Shown: piece after piece, positions 3,909-9,608 of the stretch
Layout of the letters: the number at the start of each line of letters is the position of its first letter
Position numbering within the stretch: the stretch's first letter is position 1
NCBI GenBank assembly: GCA_016869895.1
Contig: VGDC01000046.1
Coordinates: 1-9,608, forward strand
DNA from: Alphaproteobacteria bacterium
GTDB lineage: Bacteria > Pseudomonadota > Alphaproteobacteria > Rickettsiales > VGDC01
Reading direction: 5' to 3'
DNA length: 9,608 bases
Notes under the pieces: generated by a model
What the model was told of the DNA's origin: nothing
Database searches by the model: none
The model's input: the letters and a program-made list of their open reading frames with translations, nothing else
Position numbers and translations under genes: made by a program

Positions 3909-5564
3909 TTAACGCCCGATGCTCGTCTGGGTGGGCGCGTGGCGGCGCATCTGCTGTTCTAAGCTGTGCAGGGGCAGATTCTCTTTCACATAATCGGGCA
4001 TGGCGGAGAAGACACGCCGCATCTCCGAAGGCTTCTTGCCCAGCCAATTCTCCGCAATGAAAGCGGCACGCATATAGGGCGTTTTATAGGCGAGTTTGTT
4101 GCTGAACGCGCTTAAATTCCCTTTTTCATCCAGCAGTTCTTTCGCGCCGAGTTGAATCCCTTGCGCATTGATGGTGCGCACGAATTCCTCGCCGCTCAGC
4201 GTATCCATCGCCGCATCCGCCAGTGACATGCCCTTAGGGCTGGGTTTCAGCAGCATTTCTGCGTTCAGTGGCATCGCAGCCAGATTGGCCTTTGCCTTCT
4301 CCGGCGTGTCCCATAGCAGGGGATTATCCACAGGAGCAAAGCCTAAACGGTTCGGTTTCTGCCATCCTTCGGGTGAATCGGGAATCCCCGGCAATCGTTC
4401 TATGAACTGGGGAAAGGCTTTTTCAGCGCGCAGCATCGGCCCGACGAAGTTATGGCTGAGGTGGAATACCGACTTGGGATGAAGCGTCAGCAGCTTCAAT
4501 TCGTTGAAGGAAAGGCCTTTGAATGCTGCGGTGGCATTGTCATGATAGGTGATGCGATTGCTTATATCATCGCGCATGAAGGAATCGGCAGCGGTGATGC
4601 GGGTTTCGCCTATGTAAAGCGAGGTGAAATCGGGAATGGCGCGCACGGTCTCTTGCAGGCCGGTTCTCGTTTTTTCGCTCATGCTGGTGTTCTTTTTGCC
4701 CTTCACGGATGCCAGCTTGATGGACGGGTTCGCGCCCAGCATTTTCTGTGCGGCTTGCCCCATCTGGTCGTTGGGTATTTTCTTTTCTGCCAGAAACACT
4801 GCGTCCAGCGAGGTATTCTTGGCGATGGCCTGCGTTACCTTGTGCACCTCGGAGGATTCCAGCCCGTTTTCCCAAATCTCGATTCGCCGCAGATGGGGGA
4901 TGGACGCCGCGCGGGTCAGCAATGGCAGTTTTCTTTCGGCCTGTTCCGGTGCGTATTTGCTGATTCCGAAGGATACGACCTGCGCGGATTTCTCCACACC
5001 TTCGATGAGCTTCTCCATCCCTTCCGGCCAAACGCCCATGGCGCTCAAACTGAGAGAATTGATTTTGCTGTTAGGTAAGTGGTCAGCCAGAACCTCACAG
5101 GGCTTATTACCCAGCGAGCAGCCACTTAAGCTGAGCGATTCGAGATTGGGGACTGCCTGAAGCACTTTCCCGAAAAGTTCGCCGTTGTCGCTATGCAGAT
5201 TTTCATGGCCGAAGGAAAGTTGCTTGAGGTGCTTATGGCCTTGCAAGCTCTCTGCGAGAGTCGCGGTTTGTTCGGGCGTGAATTGATTATAGTAGAAATT
5301 GATTTTCTGGAGGTTCGGCGCATGCGAGATGATATCCGCCAGGAGTGCCACGCCCTCATCGCTCAACTCGCATCCTTGCACGGCAAGGTGCTTCAATGAT
5401 TTCAGGGCTTTCCCATTATCCGGCAGCAGTTTTTCATGCAAGAACCGCAAGGTGTCATCATTCGCCCGTGGAATATCCCTTTCGTAAGGCAGAACGAGTT
5501 GTTGGGGCTTTCCCTCCAACGCTTCTTTGAAGAAGGTCTGCTTTTCTAAGGGGATGTCAGTCAC
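3909..5564 (-). CDS. Leucine-rich-repeat protein, ribonuclease-inhibitor-like, unknown function
   Basis: This 551-residue protein has about ten leucine-rich repeats between residues 57 and 323, each near 28 residues. Repeat starts are at residues 57, 85, 113, 141, 168, 196, 225, 253, 282 and 313; clear units begin LKHLAVQGCELSDEGVALLA, LQKINFYYNQFTPEQTATLA and LKQLSFGHENLHSDNGELFG. This period and helix-rich pattern belong to the ribonuclease-inhibitor class, which binds proteins. The C-terminal 200 residues lack LRRs but hold LSFNELKLL (351), LNAEMLLKP (433) and LGAKELLDE (472), hinting at degenerate ankyrin-like units of about 40 residues. No signal peptide or membrane segment is seen. The start is GTG (5562-5564), chosen because GGAGAG lies seven bases before it and the next Met is near residue 176. 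It follows the TPR gene by 76 bp on the same strand and is not a flagellar family. Function unknown; a protein-binding or exported effector role is inference. Confidence 0.9.
   Translation of the reverse strand: MTDIPLEKQTFFKEALEGKPQQLVLPYERDIPRANDDTLRFLHEKLLPDNGKALKSLKHLAVQGCELSDEGVALLADIISHAPNLQKINFYYNQFTPEQTATLAESLQGHKHLKQLSFGHENLHSDNGELFGKVLQAVPNLESLSLSGCSLGNKPCEVLADHLPNSKINSLSLSAMGVWPEGMEKLIEGVEKSAQVVSFGISKYAPEQAERKLPLLTRAASIPHLRRIEIWENGLESSEVHKVTQAIAKNTSLDAVFLAEKKIPNDQMGQAAQKMLGANPSIKLASVKGKKNTSMSEKTRTGLQETVRAIPDFTSLYIGETRITAADSFMRDDISNRITYHDNATAAFKGLSFNELKLLTLHPKSVFHLSHNFVGPMLRAEKAFPQFIERLPGIPDSPEGWQKPNRLGFAPVDNPLLWDTPEKAKANLAAMPLNAEMLLKPSPKGMSLADAAMDTLSGEEFVRTINAQGIQLGAKELLDEKGNLSAFSNKLAYKTPYMRAAFIAENWLGKKPSEMRRVFSAMPDYVKENLPLHSLEQQMRRHAPTQTSIGR
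4596..5396 (-). repeat. Leucine-rich-repeat array (about ten units of 27-31 residues)
   Basis: This stretch encodes residues 57-323 of the LRR protein. Successive units begin every 27-31 residues with a hydrophobic L--L-h core and carry a helix with ALA/LAE-type residues in the second half. DNA identity between units is low, so the array is old or diverged, not a recent tandem expansion. The last two units (from residue 282) are weak. Confidence 0.8.
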
Positions 5565-5610
5565 GCAAAAACTCTCCGGTTTTTCTCTTCTTTGGCATCA
5601 GCATAGCGGA

Positions 5611-5632
5611 GAATGATGACGGAATGATGACG
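5611..5632. repeat. Perfect 11-bp tandem direct repeat upstream of the LRR gene
   Basis: GAATGATGACG occurs twice without a gap (5611-5621 and 5622-5632) in the 76-bp gap between the TPR and LRR genes, 47-68 bases before the LRR start codon. One unit is about one helical turn, which suits a protein binding site, but the copy number is only two and chance duplication is possible. No convincing promoter or terminator was seen in the gap. Confidence 0.6.
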
Positions 5633-5640
5633 ACCAAGCC

Positions 5641-8600
5641 TTATTGCGGATTGGCGGGGGCAGCCGCTTCACCGCCAGCAGGGGCAGGGGCGTTCTCGTC
5701 GCCCACCGCTTTGGAAAGCGGCGTTTCCTTCAGCTTTTTGCGGTAACCGTTCATGAAGTCCTGCATGTTGTTGATGCCTTCGGTGACCTTCTTGAAGTCC
5801 TGACCGGACGCGGTGTTGTCCTGCGTGAAGAACTTGAACTCGTCCTTGTATTTATTCTCTGCCATCAGCGGGGTATAGGCCTCACGTAGATAAGAAAGCT
5901 GTTCCGTCTCGCCAAGGAAGATATAAGCCAAGCACAGTTGCACCAGCTGGCGGCCTTCCTCTTCGGTGAAGGGGGCGGTCAGGTCAGGGCGTGAACGCAG
6001 GATATTCTCGAGGATATCGACCACATAGGCCCAGTCCTCTTTCTTGGTGTTCGCGTCCAAGCGCACGGCTTCGCCTTCGGTGCTGAAATCGCCCTCGATC
6101 ATCATCAAGGCCTGATCGTAATTCTTCATGTCGATAAGCGCTTGCGCGGCGATGCGGTTGCGCTCCAGACTGAGAGCGGCGGGCACGTCCTCTTCGCGGG
6201 ACATCTGCAAGGCGGCGATGGCTTTCTCCGGCGCGCGGTTCAAGAGGTTGATGACAGCGAGACGCGCCCCCGCGCGGCTCTTCTCTTCGCCCTTCAGGCG
6301 GAACTGCACCAGTTTCTGCAGGCGTTCGGCGGCTTGGTCGAGCAGGTCGATCTTCACTTCCAGATCGACGATATTCTGCACGACCTTATTGCCTTCATCC
6401 CCGATGGGGGTGAGTTCCTGGAACTCGCCGTAAAGCGCGATGGCTTTGACCGGATCGGCGTCATTGGCCTCCCCGTCGAGGAACAAACTACGGAAGGTCT
6501 CGGCGAGGCGGCGGTAGGCCTCATTGGATTCGGGGGTGTTGGGGAAGTATTGCATCAGTTCTTCCCATGCTTTCATGCCGTCCCAATAATCGCCCTCGTT
6601 GACGTTCAACTGCCCGACCAGCATCAGCACCGAGCGTTCGAGGTCATCCCCGCGCCAGACGATGCGCAGCTTGTCGAGGCGTTCCAGTGCTTCTTCGGGC
6701 GCGATCGTCTCGTCTTGCAATCCTTGCAGGATGAGTGCCAGCTCAGCGCGCGCGCGGAATTGGCGGTCGTCCACGTTGGATGCCATTTCCTTCCATGTGC
6801 GCGCAGCTTCTTTTGGCTTGCCCGATTCCGCCGTCACACGGGCTTTCATGAAGGTGATGTAATCCTCGATGCCGGCGGCTTTATCATCCTCTTCCAGCGA
6901 GGCGAAAATCTCCGTCGGGGTCTTGAAGTCGCGCTGCTGGATGGCTTGGTTCGCGGCGATGATGGCGATGCGCTGGCGCAGGTCGCGCGGATATTGGCGC
7001 AAATAAGCGTCGTTGTAGAGCATATAGGGCACGGGTTCGCTGTCGCTGCTGCCCGCCGCGGCAATGACTTTACGCAGGAAGAGTGCTTCTTCGCTGTCGT
7101 CGAGCACGTTGGAAGACATGCTCAGCGCCGCTTCCGGCAGACGGTAGTTGATGAAGTGCGATGCGCCCTCCATCGCCGCCAATTTATTGTCACGGAAGAA
7201 GTCGATGTCATCGCGGCGGATGTTCGCCAGCACGCCCAACACCTCATTCTCCATGCCGGCGCTGAAATACAGTTCCGCCAGCTTCTTGCGCCACTGGCTG
7301 CGTTCCAGCATGTTCTGCGCATCGGCGGCTTGGGTCAGGTAATAGGTTCTCTTGCGCTGGAAATCCTCTTCATCCGTCGCGGCCCATTCGCGGTTGGGGA
7401 AGAAGGTCGGCTTGTAAAGCTGGGCTTTGCTGTCGCCTTTCTTGATGCTGCGGGTGGATGCCGCGCGCGCCTCATCGGAAACCGTCATGCCGCCTTCCAC
7501 ATTCACATAGATGCCGCGCTCGTCGCGTGTGACCGCTACGCCATCGGCGAGGGGCGAGACGACTATGCCCTGCGCGGTGGTGGGCAGGATGAATTCGATG
7601 AAGCTGCGGGCGGGGGAAAGACCTGTGCCGCTAGCATAGACCGGCAGCACCAGCATGCTCTCGTTGCTGCTCTGGTCGAAGACGGGGTAGGGGCCGCTGG
7701 CTTCACCCACGGGGATGAAGGCCGAGGTCTTGCCGTTCTGGGTGGTCAGTTCTGCCGCCACGGGATCGACAGGCAACACGGGCGAGCTGGAGATGCGCAC
7801 GTTCCATGCATAGCCCTCACGGTCTTTTTCGGCGATGGCATAAAGGTCGGTCACCAGATCCATCCGTAGCAAGGTGATGCCTTCACCGCCATATTGACGG
7901 ATGCCCGCCAGCCAGCCTTTGCTGCCTTCCTGTACGGCTTCAAGCCCGTTCAGCTTGTAAGGCTTGTTGAACAAGACCCAAGCGGTGCGGCCACGCATCC
8001 ATGTGGCGGCGGCCACGCGGTCGGTGAAGGGGAAGGTCAACTGCGGTTGTTTGTATTGCATGCCCAGTGTCACAGTCATCGGGTCGCCGATGATGGGCAC
8101 GGTATTGGCGGGCATGGCTTGTTTAAGCACCACGCTTGCCGGTTCGTTGGTCAGGGTGATGGTCGGCGCGGGTGCGACGGGTGTAGGGGCTGCTACAGGC
8201 GCGGAAGCAGGCGCTGGCTCTGGCGCAGGGGCGGGTGCAGGTGCTTCCACAACAGGAACAGGTTCAACCTCTGGTGCCGGAGGAGTGGGGGCAGGGGTGA
8301 CGGGAGCAGGTGTCGCCGCTGGCGTTTCCGTCACTTCCACCACAGGCGCGGCTGTCGCCTGTATGGTCTCACGGCTCGGCGCAGCGGGTTTCGCCGAAGG
8401 CACCGGCACGACCTTCATCGGGCTTTTGGGTGGCTCAACAGCTTTAGGTGCTGGTTTCGGTTCGGCAGGTTTCGGTTCGGCTGGCTTTGGCGCGGGTTTA
8501 GGTGCCACAGGCGCAGCTGCGGCTGTCTCGGTCTCCGCTTCTGGCGCAGGCGTTTTGCTGGTCTTGCTCACCGAGAGGATGTCGATGCCCGTCTGCGAAT

Positions 8601-8961
8601 CGGTGATGAAACTGCGTGTTTTATAGGCGTTGTTCATCGTGAAGATGATGGTGCGCCCATCACCCGCGAGATCCGCCTTGGTCACATAGGGGTAAAGCGT
8701 GCGCAGGATTTCGCCGAAATTGGGGCGCACAGGGCGGTCGAAGCGCACCGTCAGACGGTTTCCGCTGCTGTCTGCACTGAAGCTGTCCACCCGCTCCGGC
8801 CAGTGGAAGGTGATGCGGGCGAAATCGCGCACGACCTGTCCCGTGACCATCGGTGTGCTGGCGCCTTCCTGCGCCCATCCGGTGGATAGGGGAGAGAAGG
8901 CCAAGGCTATCGCTATGAACGCCCCCCCGAAGAAACGGGCGGCATATCTTCTATTCCGCAT
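5641..8961 (-). CDS. Large exported AMIN-like/TPR protein, probably periplasmic
   Basis: The 1106-residue product starts with a signal peptide (MRNRRYAARFFGGAFIAIAL, then AFSPLSTGWA; cleavage likely near residue 30), so it acts outside the cytoplasm. Residues about 36-130 look like a small beta domain of the AMIN kind (ITFHWPERVDSFS, then NRLTVRFDRPV). Residues 137-267 are a Pro/Ala linker with PKPAEP units. Residues 300-500 hold two more similar beta segments (LTFPFTDRVAAATW; FIEFILPTTAQG). From about 540 to 1075 the protein is helical with TPR-like units, clearest at DYWDGMKAWEELMQYFPNTP. A Gly/Ala/Pro tail ends it. I start at ATG 8961, with AGGG seven bases upstream; TTG at 8964 is the longer option. 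It follows the MotB-like gene by 57 bp. Similar large TPR proteins beside motB are, as I recall, found in alphaproteobacteria; a stator or cell-wall role is inferred. Confidence 0.9.
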   Translation of the reverse strand: MRNRRYAARFFGGAFIAIALAFSPLSTGWAQEGASTPMVTGQVVRDFARITFHWPERVDSFSADSSGNRLTVRFDRPVRPNFGEILRTLYPYVTKADLAGDGRTIIFTMNNAYKTRSFITDSQTGIDILSVSKTSKTPAPEAETETAAAAPVAPKPAPKPAEPKPAEPKPAPKAVEPPKSPMKVVPVPSAKPAAPSRETIQATAAPVVEVTETPAATPAPVTPAPTPPAPEVEPVPVVEAPAPAPAPEPAPASAPVAAPTPVAPAPTITLTNEPASVVLKQAMPANTVPIIGDPMTVTLGMQYKQPQLTFPFTDRVAAATWMRGRTAWVLFNKPYKLNGLEAVQEGSKGWLAGIRQYGGEGITLLRMDLVTDLYAIAEKDREGYAWNVRISSSPVLPVDPVAAELTTQNGKTSAFIPVGEASGPYPVFDQSSNESMLVLPVYASGTGLSPARSFIEFILPTTAQGIVVSPLADGVAVTRDERGIYVNVEGGMTVSDEARAASTRSIKKGDSKAQLYKPTFFPNREWAATDEEDFQRKRTYYLTQAADAQNMLERSQWRKKLAELYFSAGMENEVLGVLANIRRDDIDFFRDNKLAAMEGASHFINYRLPEAALSMSSNVLDDSEEALFLRKVIAAAGSSDSEPVPYMLYNDAYLRQYPRDLRQRIAIIAANQAIQQRDFKTPTEIFASLEEDDKAAGIEDYITFMKARVTAESGKPKEAARTWKEMASNVDDRQFRARAELALILQGLQDETIAPEEALERLDKLRIVWRGDDLERSVLMLVGQLNVNEGDYWDGMKAWEELMQYFPNTPESNEAYRRLAETFRSLFLDGEANDADPVKAIALYGEFQELTPIGDEGNKVVQNIVDLEVKIDLLDQAAERLQKLVQFRLKGEEKSRAGARLAVINLLNRAPEKAIAALQMSREEDVPAALSLERNRIAAQALIDMKNYDQALMMIEGDFSTEGEAVRLDANTKKEDWAYVVDILENILRSRPDLTAPFTEEEGRQLVQLCLAYIFLGETEQLSYLREAYTPLMAENKYKDEFKFFTQDNTASGQDFKKVTEGINNMQDFMNGYRKKLKETPLSKAVGDENAPAPAGGEAAAPANPQ
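8161..8553 (-). repeat. Pro/Ala-rich linker-coding stretch with a 15-bp tandem repeat
   Basis: This part encodes residues 137-267 of the TPR protein, almost all Pro, Ala, Glu, Lys, Val and Thr. A 15-bp tandem repeat (8453-8467 and 8468-8482, differing at one base) encodes AEPKP units. Such linkers span the periplasm or wall and vary in length between strains. The low-complexity sequence also produces long open frames on the plus strand that are not genes. Confidence 0.85.
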
Positions 8962-9018
8962 CAATGCGCCCTATTTCCTGGCAGATTCTTTATCCTCAAT
9001 GGATTAGCCCGACCCGCA

Positions 9019-9608
9019 CTAATTTGCAAGGTTTTCCCGCACCACGATGTCCACATGGTCGCCGCTCTGTTTCACGGATTTCTTCGCCATTTCGCCCTTG
9101 CCGTAAACGGTCATATCGTTGCGGTATCCCGCCGCCCGCAGGCGTTCCGCCACGGAGGTCGCCCGCGCAAGGGAAAGCTCCCAATTAGAGGCATAGCCCG
9201 TTCCGGCCATGCTGGATGCACGACTATAACCCTCGATTGCCACCGCATTGTCGATGGTGTTCAGGAATTGGGTGATGCTTTCCAGCGCGACAGCCGCCTT
9301 CGGATTAGCCGCCGCGCCCTTATCGGTGAAGAGGTCTGCGCTGCTCAGCGAAATGGTGATGCTGTCCCGCTCGCGGATGATGGTCACCCCTTCCAATCCG
9401 GAAAGTTCTGCGAAACGTTTCTGCATGACATTCCACAGATAATCGAGGTTTCGCGCCTGCCCAAGCGTCACCTGTTCCACTGTCAGCATCTTGCGGGCTG
9501 GGGTATAGGTCGTCGTTTCATTCACGTTGGATGAACTCTCCTGTAGCGAATCGGAGATGACTTCCCATTTCGCCTGATGCAGCGATGACATGGAATAGAG
9601 CAGCACGA
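9019..9608 (-). CDS. MotB-like OmpA-family protein (partial, N-terminus beyond right edge)
   Basis: MotB anchors the MotA/B stator to peptidoglycan. The visible 196 codons begin inside the gene: VLLYSMSSLHQAKWEVISDS is the usual end of the MotB membrane segment and start of the plug region. The OmpA-like domain follows (about fragment residues 75-190), with ITISLSSADLFTDKGAA, the NWELSLARATSVAERL helix and VDIVV at the end. The peptidoglycan site normally reads G-(H/Y)-T-D; here it is GYSR (fragment residues 126-129), so the acidic residue is replaced by Arg, while the partner Arg in LSLARA (148) is kept. The membrane Asp of MotB lies beyond the window. It is followed by the TPR gene after 57 bp. 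It is most likely a MotB or a MotB-like paralogue with altered wall binding, so I give no gene symbol. Confidence 0.85.
   Translation of the reverse strand, partial: VLLYSMSSLHQAKWEVISDSLQESSSNVNETTTYTPARKMLTVEQVTLGQARNLDYLWNVMQKRFAELSGLEGVTIIRERDSITISLSSADLFTDKGAAANPKAAVALESITQFLNTIDNAVAIEGYSRASSMAGTGYASNWELSLARATSVAERLRAAGYRNDMTVYGKGEMAKKSVKQSGDHVDIVVRENLAN

Noticed and set aside
4452..5078. 208-residue plus-strand frame inside the LRR gene
   Set aside because: The LRR frame shows a regular 28-residue pattern, whereas this frame shows none.
5565..5640. Transcription terminator between the TPR and LRR genes
   Set aside because: No GC-rich stem followed by a T-run on the minus strand; read-through is more likely.
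6142..7869. 575-residue open frame on the plus strand, antisense to the TPR gene
   Set aside because: It is rich in Arg, Gly, His and Leu with no domain or motif and lies wholly inside a well-supported gene; a codon-bias shadow.
7894..8889. 331-residue plus-strand frame rich in Arg, Gly and Cys (and a Gly/Ala-rich frame at 7964-8626)
   Set aside because: Reverse reading of the Pro/Ala linker and AMIN-like region; low complexity with no ribosome site of note.

Overview
The window reads as part of a flagellar gene cluster of an alphaproteobacterium. This rests on the gene content (FlgB, FlgC, FliE, FliQ, CsrA, FliO, FliP, a MotB-like protein), the long loop in FlgC (residues about 33-52), and a MotB-like/large-TPR gene pair next to fliP. 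I recall that pair from Rhodospirillales-type genomes but could not check it. Order and genus cannot be fixed from the sequence; a Rhodospirillales or Micavibrio-like lineage would fit.

Layout. (1) Positions 1-1462, minus strand: flgB-flgC-fliE-fliQ, the proximal rod, its base adaptor and one export-gate subunit; fliQ runs off the left edge. (2) Positions 1463-1829: a 367-bp divergent regulatory region. Two candidate sigma70-type promoters appear to share one -35 box, one reading right to csrA and one left to flgB. The flgB leader would be about 200 nt, rich in GGA triplets and inverted repeats. (3) Positions 1830-3905, plus strand: csrA, an orphan FlhB C-terminal-domain protein, an unrecognised small helical protein, fliO and fliP, all tightly packed and overlapping in places. 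(4) Positions 3909-9608, minus strand: the C-terminal part of a MotB/OmpA-like protein, a 1106-residue exported AMIN-like/TPR protein, and a 551-residue leucine-rich-repeat protein. Their 57 and 76 bp gaps suggest one transcript. The LRR gene converges on fliP with three bases between stop codons.

How the genes work together. FliO, FliP and FliQ build the type III export gate. The FlhB-like protein may tune substrate choice. FliE, FlgB and FlgC are early rod parts exported through the gate. CsrA, the first gene of the rightward operon, is placed to regulate the leftward operon after transcription through the GGA-rich flgB leader. The MotB-like protein and the large periplasmic TPR protein look like a stator-associated pair. 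The LRR protein is the clear non-flagellar element and the best candidate for an undescribed function.

No tRNA, rRNA, CRISPR array or insertion sequence was seen. All calls are from reading the sequence; no database search was run.
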